Shown in pieces: positions 47,263 through 58,084 of a stretch of 64,000 nt of DNA; the stretch's first letter is position 1, and every line of letters starts with the position of its first letter. Below the pieces are notes generated by a model. It worked only from the letters and a program-made list of their open reading frames with translations. It had not been told where the DNA came from and searched no databases. The translations under genes were made by a program, and so were the position numbers. The stretch is from Orientia chuto str. Dubai (GTDB lineage Bacteria; Pseudomonadota; Alphaproteobacteria; Rickettsiales; Rickettsiaceae), in contig NZ_LANP01000002.1 of assembly GCF_000964595.1 (NCBI RefSeq), positions 1 to 64,000 on the forward strand, read 5' to 3'.

Positions 47263-50200
47263 ATGGCCAATCTGCATAAAAAATATTATCCTGAAGTAGA
47301 TGCATCACTCTCTTTACCAACTATAGAAAAAGAAATTTTATATTATTGGCAAAAGTATAATATTTTCACTAAATCTGTTGATTGGCATGTAGCTAAATTA
47401 GGCAAAAAAAGTAACGAATTTGTTTTCTATGATGGACCTCCATTTGCTAATGGATTACCTCATTATGGGCACTTGCTTACTGGATTTATTAAAGATACCT
47501 ACGCTAGGTATCAAACTGCTAAAGGAAAAAGAGTTGAAAGAAGATTTGGTTGGGATTGTCACGGATTACCAGCAGAAATGGCTGCAGAGAAAGAACTTGG
47601 CATTTCTGGCCGTATAGCAGTTACTAATTTTGGTATTGATAAGTTTAATGAGTATTGCCGCTCATCAGTAATGAAGCATACCAACGATTGGCAACAATAT
47701 GTGCAACGTCAAGCAAGATGGGTAGATTTTGATAATTCCTATAAGACAATGGATTTGAGTTTTATGGAGTCAGTCTTATGGGCCTTTAAGCAATTATATA
47801 ATAAAGGACTAATTTATCAATCTATGCGAGTTATACCCTACTCTTGGGCTTGCGAAACAGCTTTATCAAACTTTGAGACTAAGCTAGATAATTCATACCG
47901 CAAACGAAATGATAAAGCTGTAACAGTCAGTTTTATTTTACATCAAAAGCCAAAATCTGCACCTTCAGGATTTCAAGAATACAGATTATTAGCTTGGACA
48001 ACAACTCCATGGACTTTGCCCGCAAATCTTGCAATTGCAGTAGGAAAAGAAATTGATTATATAGCAGTACCATCACAAAATATATGCTATATATTAGGAA
48101 AATTCGCTTTAAAAAACTATGTAAAGCACCTGAATTTAACTTCAGAGAAACAAAATGCATATTTATCTTTTAAAGGCAAAGAACTTGAAGGCATTTATTA
48201 TCAGCCTTTATTCAACTATTTTGCAAACAAGCCCAACGCATTTAAGATTTTATGCGGAGATTTTGTCATAGAAGAAGGTGGTACTGGAATAGTACATATG
48301 GCTCCCGGATTTGGAGAAGATGATCAAATATTATGTCAACAACACAATATTGAGTTAGTCTGTCCAGTAGATAATGCAGGTAGATTTACCAAAGAAATTA
48401 GTGACTTCTTTGGTATGCAAGTATTTGAAGCAAATGAGAATATTATTAACTATCTCAAGGCTCAAGGTAATTGGATTAAAACTGAACAATATGCACATAA
48501 CTATCCTCATTGTTGGCGTACAGATACACCACTAATATATAAAGCTGTATCTTCTTGGTATGTAAAAGTTAGTGCATTTAAGGAAAGAATGTGGCAATTA
48601 AATCAACAAATTAATTGGATTCCTGAGCATGTCAAGGATGGGTTATTTGGCAAATGGATAAAAAATGCTCGAGATTGGGCAATAAGTCGCAATAGATTTT
48701 GGGGAACTCCTATTCCAATCTGGATTTCTAGCAATCCTGATTATCCTAGAATTGATGTTTATGGGTCAATTGCTGAATTAGAAAAGGATTTTGGAATTAA
48801 AATTGATAATTTGCATCGTCCATTCATAGATCAACTTACTAGATTAAATCCAGATGATCCAACAGGACAATCAATTATGAAACGAGTTGAAGATGTTTTT
48901 GATTGTTGGTTTGAAAGTGGTTCAATGCCTTATGCTCAGGTGCATTATCCATTTGAAAATAAAGAATGGTTTGAATGTCACTTTCCTTCTGATTTTATTG
49001 TAGAATATGCTGCTCAAACTCGTGGATGGTTTTATACTCTTTTGGTTTTATCAACAGCATTGTTTGATCGCGTACCATTTTTAAATTGTATATGCCATGG
49101 AGTTATTTTAGATGAAAACAGACAAAAATTATCAAAACGACTTAACAATTATGTTGATCCTCTGGAATTATTTAATAAATATGGAGCTGATGCATTAAGG
49201 TTTGCCATGCTGTCATCTGCAGTAACTCGAGGACAAGAGTTACTAATTGATAATGAAATAGTATTTGATAGTGTCAGATTGCACTTAAAGCCTTTATGGA
49301 ATGCTTATCATTTCTTTTCTATATACGCTAATGCAGATAATATACAAGGAGAATATATTACCTACTCAGAAAATGTGCTTGATAAGTTTATTCTATCAAA
49401 ACTAAAGATTGCTGTACAAGAAATAGATCAAGCTTTAGCAACATTTAACAGCTCAACTGCTTGTTCTGTTTTTAGTAATTTTATTGAAGTTATGAATAAT
49501 TGGTATATTCGTCGCAGTAGACAAAGATTTTGGAAAAATGAGAAAGACGATGATAAAAAGTTAGCTTATAATGTTTTATATACTTGTTTGAGCTATATAG
49601 TTAGGGCTGCTGCTTCTTTTTTACCTATGCTTTGTGAGGAAATATATTTAGGCCTATGTGGTAATAAAAGGGATGGTTCATCAAGTGTACACTTAGTAGA
49701 ATTTCCAAATGTTGATAATATAGAGGTTAATAATGATTTGGTAAGTATAATGGATCAAATTATTATCATATGCAGTTCTGCTCTTTATATTAGAAATACA
49801 GAGAATATTAGAACACGCCAACCTTTACAATCTTTATCAATAGTGCATTCAATGGCTAATCAGTTTCAACAATTTGATTATTTAATTAAAGAAGAAGTTA
49901 ATGTTAAAAATGTTTTATATTATGAGAATACTAGTGATTATATTAATTTTAAGTTAGTATTAAACTTCCATCTTTTAGGTAAAAGAATACCTGAACAAAT
50001 CAAATCAGTAATACAAGCTAATAAAACTGGTAAGTGGTGTAAGCAAAGCAATGGAACAATTAGATTAGGTAATGTAGATCTACTACCGGGAGAATATTCA
50101 CTAGTAGCTGAACCAAAAATAAGTAACGGAGCTAAATCTATTGGCAATGATGGAATAATTATTTTAAATCTCAATATTACTAATGAATTATACCTTGAAG

Positions 50201-50448
50201 GTATTGCTCGTGATTTAATTAGGTTAATTCAGCAAGCTAGAAAAGCTGCTCAATTTCATATCTCTGATAATATTTATTTAGAAATTAATAGTACTGGCAC
50301 AAAAATTGATAGTGCTATATCTCAGTGCAAATCAATTATTACTCAACAAACTTTATCTAGTATTTGTACTGTCAGTATTCCAAGTTATGTTTATTCTGAT
50401 CAAATAGGTAGTGATACTGTAACTATTAAAATAGCTAAAGCAAGTTAA
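47263..50448 (+). CDS. ileS: Isoleucyl-tRNA synthetase
   Basis: 1061 residues, the long form. The HIGH motif reads HYGH in GPPFANGLPHYGHLLTG; the KMSKS motif reads KLSKR in DENRQKLSKRLNN. The editing (CP1) domain with TTPWTLPANLAIAVG, and WFESGSMPYAQVHYP, AQTRGWFYTLLVLS and the anticodon domain (NNWYIRRSRQRFW) are present. It attaches Ile to tRNA-Ile and clears Val. It starts 16 bp after the COQ9-family gene. Confidence 0.97.
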   Translation: MANLHKKYYPEVDASLSLPTIEKEILYYWQKYNIFTKSVDWHVAKLGKKSNEFVFYDGPPFANGLPHYGHLLTGFIKDTYARYQTAKGKRVERRFGWDCHGLPAEMAAEKELGISGRIAVTNFGIDKFNEYCRSSVMKHTNDWQQYVQRQARWVDFDNSYKTMDLSFMESVLWAFKQLYNKGLIYQSMRVIPYSWACETALSNFETKLDNSYRKRNDKAVTVSFILHQKPKSAPSGFQEYRLLAWTTTPWTLPANLAIAVGKEIDYIAVPSQNICYILGKFALKNYVKHLNLTSEKQNAYLSFKGKELEGIYYQPLFNYFANKPNAFKILCGDFVIEEGGTGIVHMAPGFGEDDQILCQQHNIELVCPVDNAGRFTKEISDFFGMQVFEANENIINYLKAQGNWIKTEQYAHNYPHCWRTDTPLIYKAVSSWYVKVSAFKERMWQLNQQINWIPEHVKDGLFGKWIKNARDWAISRNRFWGTPIPIWISSNPDYPRIDVYGSIAELEKDFGIKIDNLHRPFIDQLTRLNPDDPTGQSIMKRVEDVFDCWFESGSMPYAQVHYPFENKEWFECHFPSDFIVEYAAQTRGWFYTLLVLSTALFDRVPFLNCICHGVILDENRQKLSKRLNNYVDPLELFNKYGADALRFAMLSSAVTRGQELLIDNEIVFDSVRLHLKPLWNAYHFFSIYANADNIQGEYITYSENVLDKFILSKLKIAVQEIDQALATFNSSTACSVFSNFIEVMNNWYIRRSRQRFWKNEKDDDKKLAYNVLYTCLSYIVRAAASFLPMLCEEIYLGLCGNKRDGSSSVHLVEFPNVDNIEVNNDLVSIMDQIIIICSSALYIRNTENIRTRQPLQSLSIVHSMANQFQQFDYLIKEEVNVKNVLYYENTSDYINFKLVLNFHLLGKRIPEQIKSVIQANKTGKWCKQSNGTIRLGNVDLLPGEYSLVAEPKISNGAKSIGNDGIIILNLNITNELYLEGIARDLIRLIQQARKAAQFHISDNIYLEINSTGTKIDSAISQCKSIITQQTLSSICTVSIPSYVYSDQIGSDTVTIKIAKAS

Positions 50449-50542
50449 AATAATTGACATTCATTAGGAAAAAATGTACCATCACTAGGAATATTCCTTA
50501 TGCCTGAATTGGAAATGCAAACGGTTTAAGTTATAAATTTTT

Positions 50543-51127
50543 ATGGATCAAAATAAAAAAAAACCTATAATGCCAATCGCTACTGCAATTTGGCTAATTG
50601 ATAATACAACTTTAACATTTAAGCAAATTGCAGATTTTTGTGGCATGCATGAATTGGAAATTAAGAGCATTGCCAATGATGAAATAGCACAAGGAATAAA
50701 ACCAATAAATCCTATTTTCACTAATCAGTTAACTCAGGAAGAGATTGATAGATGTAGCAATAATCCAAATACTGTATTACAGCTTAATAAGGATGATACA
50801 AATTATTTCGTTAATAAAAAAAGGAAGGCAGCAAAGGGAGCTAGGTATACTCCAATTGCTAGAAGGCATGATAAACCAGATGCAATATACTGGTTATTAA
50901 AAACCTATCCTGATATTCTAGATTCTCAAATTATTAAGCTAGTTGGTACTACTAAGTCTACTATTAAAGCAATACGAGAAAAAACGCATTGGAATATGAA
51001 AGAACTTCATCCTCGTGATCCTGTATTATTAGGTTTATGCAATCAAGTTGACTTAGATAATATTTTAAAAAACTTTTCAGAGCACAAAGTGAAGTTAGAT
51101 CCTGTAATAAATAAAGATGAGATTTGA
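50543..51127 (+). CDS. trcR: Cell-cycle transcriptional regulator TrcR (DUF1013)
   Basis: 194 residues: MPIATAIWLIDNTTLTFKQI, ADFCGMHELEIKSIANDEIA, GIKPINPIFTNQLTQEEIDR, RRHDKPDAIYWLLKTYPDI and LVGTTKSTIKAIREKTHWN. This is the DUF1013 family, found only in alphaproteobacteria and named TrcR as a cell-cycle regulator. It has two helix-turn-helix-like regions. It is free-standing after ileS, with tRNA-Gln 60 bp downstream. Confidence 0.88.
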   Translation: MDQNKKKPIMPIATAIWLIDNTTLTFKQIADFCGMHELEIKSIANDEIAQGIKPINPIFTNQLTQEEIDRCSNNPNTVLQLNKDDTNYFVNKKRKAAKGARYTPIARRHDKPDAIYWLLKTYPDILDSQIIKLVGTTKSTIKAIREKTHWNMKELHPRDPVLLGLCNQVDLDNILKNFSEHKVKLDPVINKDEI

Positions 51128-51189
51128 GATTTAATCAATAAAAATATATCATTCAGTATTAATTTATGGTATTTTACTTTACAATAAAT

Positions 51190-51261
51190 TGGGACGTAGC
51201 CAAGCGGTAAGGCAACGGTTTTTGGTATCGTCATGCGGTGGTTCGATCCCACCCGTCCCAG
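51190..51261 (+). tRNA. tRNA-Gln (anticodon TTG)
   Basis: Acceptor TGGGACG pairs with CGTCCCA, including the weak T1-A72 pair typical of tRNA-Gln. The anticodon loop is TTTTGGT with TTG, and the T-arm is GGTGG-TTCGATC-CCACC. CCA is encoded at 51262-51264. With GatCAB in the same window, Gln-tRNA is presumably made from Glu-tRNA(Gln). Confidence 0.95.
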
Positions 51262-51363
51262 CCAATAAAAATATAATTAAATTCTAGTCTAATCTAGACT
51301 AAAAGCATGTCAATCATTTCAACCATATATAGTGTTAAAAAATTTTGCAAGTAGGCAACTAAA

Positions 51364-52602
51364 ATGCAGAAAGAGGAAATAATAATATTAGGCTGCGGTT
51401 TAAACGGTATGATAACTGCCTTAGGTCTAGCTAGTTGCAATATTAAATCTACAATAATTGAAAAAAAAGATTTTGCAAACATATGCTATTTAGATACTAG
51501 AACAACAGCTTTAACTCAAAACTCAAAATCAGTATTTAAGAAATTCAATATTTGGAGTATCATTAAACCATATATCTCTGACATTAATGAAGTTTATGTT
51601 GTTGATAATAAATCAACAATGATGGTACATTTAAATGCTAATGAATCTCAATTCGAGAGTATTGGCTATATGATTGAAAATAGTGTCTTATATGCTAAAT
51701 TAATGGAATTAGTTCAAAATCATCCTTTAATTAATATAGTTGATAATACTTCTTATATATCAATAGATTCAGATAGTGATAGCACTACAATTTATTTAAC
51801 TGATAAAAAAACATCTAATAATTCTAATACTAATGCTACTAGCATTGTTTGTAAAATACTAATTGTTTGTGATAGCTATAATTCATTAGCTAGAAAAAAA
51901 TATTTTAAATACTTTGTTGATAAAGAATATCAACAATCAGCAATAATATTTAACGTAAGACATCAAAAACCTCATTTTGGAACAGCTGTTGAACATTTTA
52001 TGCCTAATGGTCCATTTGCAACTTTGCCTTTAGCTGATCAGCATATATCCTCGGTAGTATGGGTTGAAAAGAATAGTACAGCAACATTATATTATGAAAT
52101 GAACAAAAAATCTCTAACTGAGTATGCTCAAGATAAATTTGGTTGGTCTCTTGGAAGAATTGAAATTATTACTACACCAGTCTTATATCCATTAAAAGCA
52201 AAAATAGCAAAACAATATTATTACAATAATATTGTTTTAGTTGGAGATACTGCTCATGTTATTCATCCTTTGGCTGGTCAAGGGTTAAATCAAAGCATTA
52301 AGGATATTGCTAGTTTTACCAATATATTATATTCTAGAAGATCATTAGGACTAGAAATGACAAGCCATGAATTTAAATTTTATCAAAGAGACAGGTTTTG
52401 GGATAATTATATAATGTATTTGGTAACTGATAATCTTAATAGATTATTCTCTAATAATTTACCTTTATTTGCCACGGCCCGTAAAATTAGCTTAGGACTA
52501 TTAGATAAATCTGATATATTAAAAAAGCTAATTATGAACTATGGTATGGGTAGCTACTCAATTAGTTCTAAAATAATAAATATTGCAAATTATATTTTTT
52601 AA
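51364..52602 (+). CDS. UbiH/COQ6-family FAD monooxygenase
   Basis: 412 residues. FAD-binding marks are ILGCGLNGMITALGLASC (GxGxxG-like with one change, C-G-L-N-G), the middle LIVCDSYNSLAR (DG motif altered to DS) and VLVGDTAHVIHPLAGQGLNQ (GD motif). Such enzymes hydroxylate the ring during ubiquinone synthesis. Which ring position it acts on cannot be read. The changed DG motif deserves attention but the rest is well conserved. Starts 100 bp after tRNA-Gln. Confidence 0.87.
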   Translation: MQKEEIIILGCGLNGMITALGLASCNIKSTIIEKKDFANICYLDTRTTALTQNSKSVFKKFNIWSIIKPYISDINEVYVVDNKSTMMVHLNANESQFESIGYMIENSVLYAKLMELVQNHPLINIVDNTSYISIDSDSDSTTIYLTDKKTSNNSNTNATSIVCKILIVCDSYNSLARKKYFKYFVDKEYQQSAIIFNVRHQKPHFGTAVEHFMPNGPFATLPLADQHISSVVWVEKNSTATLYYEMNKKSLTEYAQDKFGWSLGRIEIITTPVLYPLKAKIAKQYYYNNIVLVGDTAHVIHPLAGQGLNQSIKDIASFTNILYSRRSLGLEMTSHEFKFYQRDRFWDNYIMYLVTDNLNRLFSNNLPLFATARKISLGLLDKSDILKKLIMNYGMGSYSISSKIINIANYIF

Positions 52603-52650
52603 GTTACATTCACTTAGTAAGTTATATTATAAAGTGCATAGGATTAAGTA

Positions 52651-53811
52651 ATGAATATACATGAATATCAAGCCAAAGAGATTCTTAGTAAGTACAATGT
52701 TCCAGTTCAGCCTGGAATTGCAATACTAAGATATGAAGACATTGATCAAGCAATTGATTCATTAGTTACTGACACATTTGTTATAAAAGCTCAAATACAT
52801 GCTGGTGGAAGAAAAATAGGCGGTGGCATCAAAATATCAAATAATAGAAGTGAAGCAAAAATTTTAGCAAAGAATATGTGGGGAATGAATTTAGTAACTC
52901 CACAAACTGGTTCTCAAGGGCAAAAAGTTCAAAGAATTTATATTGAATCTGGGGCTAAAATTAAGCTAGAACTATACTTAGGAGCAGTAGTAGATCGATC
53001 AAATCACTGCATTACTTTTATGGCTTCTGCTGCTGGCGGAATTAATATTGAAGAAGTAGCTCATACTAATCCAGAAAAAATCATTAAAGTTAAGGTAAAT
53101 ATTTTGACTGGTATACAACCATTTCACAGTCGTAAAATTATTTTTCAGCTTGGACTTACTGGGGATTTAGCTAAGCAAATGACTAAAATAATTAGCGCGG
53201 TTTATAGTACACTAATTCATACTGATGCTACTCAAGTTGAAATTAATCCTTTGATAATTACTGTAGATGATACACTAATAGCTCTTGATGCTAAAATGAA
53301 CTTTGATGACAATGCATTATTTAGACAACCATTAATTCAAGCAATGCGTGATGAAGCTGAAGAAGATCCGCTAGAATTAAGAGCTACTAAAGCTGATTTA
53401 AGTTATGTTAGAATGAGTGGCAATATTGGATGTATGGTTAATGGTGCTGGTTTAGCAATGGCTACTATGGACATCATTAAACTTTATGGAGCAGAACCAG
53501 CTAATTTTCTTGATGTTGGAGGGAGTGCTGATAAAGAAAGAGTAGCAGAAGCTTTAAGAATCATATCATCTGACTGCAATGTTAAAGGAATCTTAATTAA
53601 CATTTTTGGAGGAATTATGCGTTGTGATATTATTGCTGAAGGAGTATTAGCAGCAGCAGAAGAAATAAATTTATCTATTCCATTAGTTGTTAGGTTAGCT
53701 GGTACTAACTTTGAACTTGGTAAAAAAATATTAAGTAATTCAAAATTAAAAATAACAGCAGCTAATGATCTAGATGATGCTGCTAAAAAGATAGTTGAAG
53801 CAGTTAAGTAA
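52651..53811 (+). CDS. sucC: Succinyl-CoA synthetase beta subunit
   Basis: 386 residues. ATP-grasp domain: [61 protein letters not shown]-terminal domain: [50 protein letters not shown]. With SucD it converts succinyl-CoA to succinate with ATP or GTP formation in the TCA cycle. sucD follows after nine bases. Confidence 0.97.
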   Translation: MNIHEYQAKEILSKYNVPVQPGIAILRYEDIDQAIDSLVTDTFVIKAQIHAGGRKIGGGIKISNNRSEAKILAKNMWGMNLVTPQTGSQGQKVQRIYIESGAKIKLELYLGAVVDRSNHCITFMASAAGGINIEEVAHTNPEKIIKVKVNILTGIQPFHSRKIIFQLGLTGDLAKQMTKIISAVYSTLIHTDATQVEINPLIITVDDTLIALDAKMNFDDNALFRQPLIQAMRDEAEEDPLELRATKADLSYVRMSGNIGCMVNGAGLAMATMDIIKLYGAEPANFLDVGGSADKERVAEALRIISSDCNVKGILINIFGGIMRCDIIAEGVLAAAEEINLSIPLVVRLAGTNFELGKKILSNSKLKITAANDLDDAAKKIVEAVK

Positions 53812-53820
53812 GGAAAATAT

Positions 53821-54699
53821 ATGGCAGTATTAGTTAACAAAAATACTAAAGTTATATGTCAAGGTATAACAGGGGCTCAGGGAGCCTTTCATACTGAGCA
53901 AGCATTAAAATACGGAACTAAAATGGTTGGTGGAGTTACTCCTGGTAAAGGAGGACAAACTGTTTTAAATTTACCAGTATATAACTCTGTTGAGGAAGCT
54001 ATTCAGAAAACTGGTGCAACAGCTAGTGTAATCTATGTTCCTCCTGCTTTTGCAGCTGATTCTATATTTGAAGCTATTAATGCTGGTATAGAATTATTAG
54101 TTTGCATTACAGAAGGTATTCCAGTACTTGATATGCTAAGAATTAAGGAAACTTTAAAAAGAAGTAGGACTAGGCTAATTGGTCCAAATTGTCCAGGAAT
54201 AATTACTCCAGATCAATGTAAAATTGGTATTATGCCAGGCCATATTCATAAAGCTGGTTCAATAGGAATTATTTCTCGCTCTGGGACTTTAACTTATGAA
54301 GCAGTAGCTCAAACTACAGCAGTTGGATTAGGTCAGTCAACTTGTATTGGTATTGGTGGAGATCCAATTAATGGCACTAATTTTGTAGATTGCCTTGAAC
54401 TATTACTAACAGATGAAGATACAAAAGCTATAATTATGATTGGTGAAATAGGAGGAAGTGCGGAAGAGGAAGCAGCTGATTTTTTAAGATTATCTAAAAT
54501 CAAAAAGCCAGTAGTAGGCTTTATAGCTGGAGTCACTGCTCCTCCTGGTAAAAGAATGGGGCATGCTGGAGCCATCATAGATGGAGCAAAAGGAGCTGCT
54601 GATAATAAATTAGAAGCATTAAAAAATTCTGGAGTTCATATTGCAGAATCTCCTGCAAAAATTGGGCAAACAATGTATAATTTATTATATGGTCTCTAA
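53821..54699 (+). CDS. sucD: Succinyl-CoA synthetase alpha subunit
   Basis: 292 residues. CoA-binding domain: [51 protein letters not shown]; catalytic His region: [20 protein letters not shown]; also [20 protein letters not shown] and [15 protein letters not shown]. It carries the phosphohistidine. A hairpin with a T run overlaps its stop codon. Confidence 0.97.
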   Translation: MAVLVNKNTKVICQGITGAQGAFHTEQALKYGTKMVGGVTPGKGGQTVLNLPVYNSVEEAIQKTGATASVIYVPPAFAADSIFEAINAGIELLVCITEGIPVLDMLRIKETLKRSRTRLIGPNCPGIITPDQCKIGIMPGHIHKAGSIGIISRSGTLTYEAVAQTTAVGLGQSTCIGIGGDPINGTNFVDCLELLLTDEDTKAIIMIGEIGGSAEEEAADFLRLSKIKKPVVGFIAGVTAPPGKRMGHAGAIIDGAKGAADNKLEALKNSGVHIAESPAKIGQTMYNLLYGL

Positions 54700-54719
54700 A
54701 ATATTATAGAGAGTTTTTT
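54693..54719 (+). terminator. Intrinsic terminator after sucD
   Basis: TCTCTA and TAGAGA form a 6-bp stem with an 8-base loop, followed by GTTTTTTA. The stem includes part of the stop codon of sucD. Its form is typical although the stem is short. Confidence 0.6.
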
Positions 54720-54781
54720 AATAACTAATTTTTATAGGCTTTTTTAAACTATTTCTATAGTCCGTTGAAAGAAAAAGAAAG

Positions 54782-56383
54782 ATGGAAAAAGCTAGCTTAC
54801 ATGAAATATTGCTACATCCAGGCATTTTTATAATATTATCAACTATAATATTATATGTCTTGCGAAATTCTAAAACTTTTAGCATATTAGCTGTTGTTTT
54901 TCCTATTATAGCAGCTATTATATGTAGTAAGCAGCCTGATCTTATATGCTATAATTTTTATGATCTATGGCAGTTTTCTTTTCAATATAATCATTATAAT
55001 AGAATAGCATGTTTATGCATTTTACTATGTTTCAGTTGTATTAACTTATCAGCCTATAAACAACGACATTGTAACTATAGTATAATTTTAGCCACGCTAT
55101 ATGCTGGCATCAACATTGTTTCAATGTTATCAGTAGATTTTTCAACTATGGTTTATAGCTTGGAATTTTCATCATTAGCTGCAGCTTTAATGATATATAA
55201 AAAAAATAACGAATGCCAAATTGAAACAGCGTATTATTACTTAATAGTGCATTCATTAAGTGCTATGCTAATATTAGCTGGTAGTAGTATTATAGTTAAT
55301 TCATATGGTCTACCTATTATTAATTTAGCTAAGGTAATACAAGATTTTGAATATAATTATATTGCTGCAGTAGTTATACTGCTAGGCTTATTGATAAATA
55401 TTGCTTGTCCAATGTTTTCATATTGGTTGGTAAATAGCTATTCTGTAAGTGGAACAATAGAAAGTGCTTATTTATCCATAACTACTACAATAAATTTAAT
55501 ATGGATATTAAAGCTATTCTTAGGATTAAAAATATTGATAATAATTGGTATACTTATTACAGTATTTGGTATTATTTATGCTATTTTAGAAAATGAAATA
55601 AAACGATCATTCTCATACTCTTTCATTTCTAAAAGCGGTATTATGCTTATAATGATTGGAGCATATCAAAATAATCCTGTTGATTTTTATAATGATATAA
55701 TACTGTTATGTATAAGTTATATTCTTTGCCAATCGTTTTTTATGCTAATGTGTAGTTGGTTAAAGGATAAATATCAATTAATTTTCTTTACAGATTTTAG
55801 TAGTAAAGTAGTTGCTATAGATTCAATATTACTAATCTCTATTAGTTGTGTTTTAGTAATATTTTTTGCTGTTCCTTTTACTACTATTTGTTATGCTAAT
55901 ATATTAGCATTAAATAATAATAATATTACTCATTTTATAAATATCACTATAGCAGCGCAACTATTATATATTCCTTGGATATTAATCTACAAAAATATTA
56001 AAATAAAATTTATTCAAGCTGAATATATTAATATAGCTGAATATATTACAGTTATATACTTTACTATTATTAATCTAATATTATATTCCTATACCATAGA
56101 TTTTACATACCTATTGCAACAATTAGCAATTATTACTGCTGGATTTATTGCTAGTTATATTAGTTGTCCTTCAAAAATATCAGGGAAAATATTATTACCT
56201 GAGAGTATCTTATACAATAACATTCAACATCTTATAACCTTATACAGTAATAAAATTTGGCAATTAAAATTGCAACTTCCTCAAATTTTAAGATCAAGTA
56301 ATAACTTGAATCTAAGTCATAGCTTAACTATAGGAATTACTATTGTAATTTTATTGACTTTGATCATTATTGATATTATGTAA
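54782..56383 (+). CDS. Proton-antiporter / NuoN-MrpD-like membrane protein
   Basis: 533 residues with about 14 membrane segments and a membrane-ion-antiporter core (AAVVILLGLLINIACPMFSY, AILENEIKRSFSYSFISKSG followed by IMLIMIGAY). The family includes NADH dehydrogenase subunits L, M and N and Mrp antiporter subunit D. In Rickettsiales a stand-alone copy is usually annotated as a monovalent cation/H+ antiporter subunit D. Here no other mrp or nuo gene is adjacent. Several conserved charged residues seem to be missing, so the transported ion is uncertain. Confidence 0.75.
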   Translation: MEKASLHEILLHPGIFIILSTIILYVLRNSKTFSILAVVFPIIAAIICSKQPDLICYNFYDLWQFSFQYNHYNRIACLCILLCFSCINLSAYKQRHCNYSIILATLYAGINIVSMLSVDFSTMVYSLEFSSLAAALMIYKKNNECQIETAYYYLIVHSLSAMLILAGSSIIVNSYGLPIINLAKVIQDFEYNYIAAVVILLGLLINIACPMFSYWLVNSYSVSGTIESAYLSITTTINLIWILKLFLGLKILIIIGILITVFGIIYAILENEIKRSFSYSFISKSGIMLIMIGAYQNNPVDFYNDIILLCISYILCQSFFMLMCSWLKDKYQLIFFTDFSSKVVAIDSILLISISCVLVIFFAVPFTTICYANILALNNNNITHFINITIAAQLLYIPWILIYKNIKIKFIQAEYINIAEYITVIYFTIINLILYSYTIDFTYLLQQLAIITAGFIASYISCPSKISGKILLPESILYNNIQHLITLYSNKIWQLKLQLPQILRSSNNLNLSHSLTIGITIVILLTLIIIDIM

Positions 56384-56615
56384 CGGCCGTCATAAAAAAC
56401 AAAAATAATGAAATTTTATATTCCTTTATTAAAAGGAAAATTTTTCAATTATTTGTTAACAGCTTAAAACACATTATGTTATTGAAAAATCCAATCTTAC
56501 CATATACTATATTTAATTGAAAATTTATATATGTTAGATCAAACTATATGTTTAATAAAATTTATATTTTCGCCTAAAGTTTACACAGTAAATTGGCTGA
56601 TGTTAAGTAAAAATT

Positions 56616-57839
56616 ATGTCTTTTATAAATAAATTTATTAATCAAGGTTACTTTTATCAATCTACAAATCTTATAACGTTAAAACAAATTAGTAATCGTG
56701 GTCAGTTAACAGCCTATATTGGTTTTGACTGTACAGCTAAGTCCTTGCATGTTGGAAATCTTATGCAGATAATGGTATTAAGATTATTACAACAGTATAG
56801 CCATAGAGCCATAATTGTTATTGGGGGAGCTACTACTAAGATTGGTGATCCATCTGGAAAAGATAAACTGCGCAGAATTATAACTAATGAAGAGATACAA
56901 CAAAATATCGTTGGTATTAAAAAATCACTAAGTAAATTTATTAAATTTGATAAAAATGACATATTATTTTTAAATAATCAAGAATGGTTAGATTCTCTAA
57001 ACTATGTTAATTTTCTGCGAGATTATGGTAGTTTATTTTCAATAAATAAGATGCTAACTATGAATTCAGTTAAATCAAGATTAGAACGACATACTACCTT
57101 AAGCTTCTTAGAATTTAACTACATGCTATTGCAAGCGTATGATTTTTACTATTTGAATAAACATTACAACTGTAATCTTCAAATTGGAGGTAGTGATCAA
57201 TGGGGAAATATTACTATGGGTGTAGATCTAGTAAAAAAATTAAGCGGTACAGAAGTATTTGGCTTAACAACACCATTGATTACAAACTCATCTGGAAAAA
57301 AAATGGGGAAAACAGTTGATGGAGCTATTTGGCTAAATGAAGATATGTGTTCCCCATACAATTATTTTCAGTACTGGCGAAATATTGAAGACGATTATGT
57401 AATACGATTTGCTAAACTATATGGTGAATTTTCTGCATTAGAAATAGCTAAGCTTAAAGAATTATCTCTCAATAATATTAATGAAGCAAAAAAACAAGTT
57501 GCTTATAAAATTACTTTACTATGTCATGGAGAAGAAGAAGCAAATAAAGCACTTAATACTGCAATTCAAATATTTGAACATAAAACATTAGATGAAAACT
57601 TACCAACATTTACATTAACTGATATCAATGCTGGTATACCAATTACTACATTACTGTTGTTAATTGGATTTGCTAAAACTAAATCTGAGGGAAAAAGATT
57701 AATTCAAGGTAATGGAATCAAAATTAACAATGTAAAAGTTACTGATACAAATTTAATCATACAATCGCAAAATTTTATAAATCAAGTTATTAAAGTCTCA
57801 TTAGGTAAAAAACATCATGTTGTAGTTAAAATAACATAA
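56616..57839 (+). CDS. tyrS: Tyrosyl-tRNA synthetase
   Basis: 407 residues. [20 protein letters not shown] holds the HIGH motif (HVGN), [15 protein letters not shown] the tyrosine pocket, [16 protein letters not shown] the KMSKS motif (KMGKT), and the C-terminal S4 domain is [20 protein letters not shown]. It charges tRNA-Tyr. A 230-bp spacer before it and 245 bp after it show no gene. Confidence 0.96.
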   Translation: MSFINKFINQGYFYQSTNLITLKQISNRGQLTAYIGFDCTAKSLHVGNLMQIMVLRLLQQYSHRAIIVIGGATTKIGDPSGKDKLRRIITNEEIQQNIVGIKKSLSKFIKFDKNDILFLNNQEWLDSLNYVNFLRDYGSLFSINKMLTMNSVKSRLERHTTLSFLEFNYMLLQAYDFYYLNKHYNCNLQIGGSDQWGNITMGVDLVKKLSGTEVFGLTTPLITNSSGKKMGKTVDGAIWLNEDMCSPYNYFQYWRNIEDDYVIRFAKLYGEFSALEIAKLKELSLNNINEAKKQVAYKITLLCHGEEEANKALNTAIQIFEHKTLDENLPTFTLTDINAGIPITTLLLLIGFAKTKSEGKRLIQGNGIKINNVKVTDTNLIIQSQNFINQVIKVSLGKKHHVVVKIT

Positions 57840-58084
57840 CGTGTTTTTTGAGTGCTAATAATAGATTCTGCTAAGATCAAACAATTAGCATATATTGGAA
57901 GAAAAACAAATCATAATATTTCTTTCCCCTTATCGCTCCTATTCTGATCTTATTCTTTATATAGAACTCAGATAATGGATAATATTTTTTTCAAAAATTA
58001 ATAGCACAAACATTTTGAATTAATAAATTCTTTTTTGCAACACTATGTTTAATACTGTAAATATTCTTAGCTACTAATTATTTT

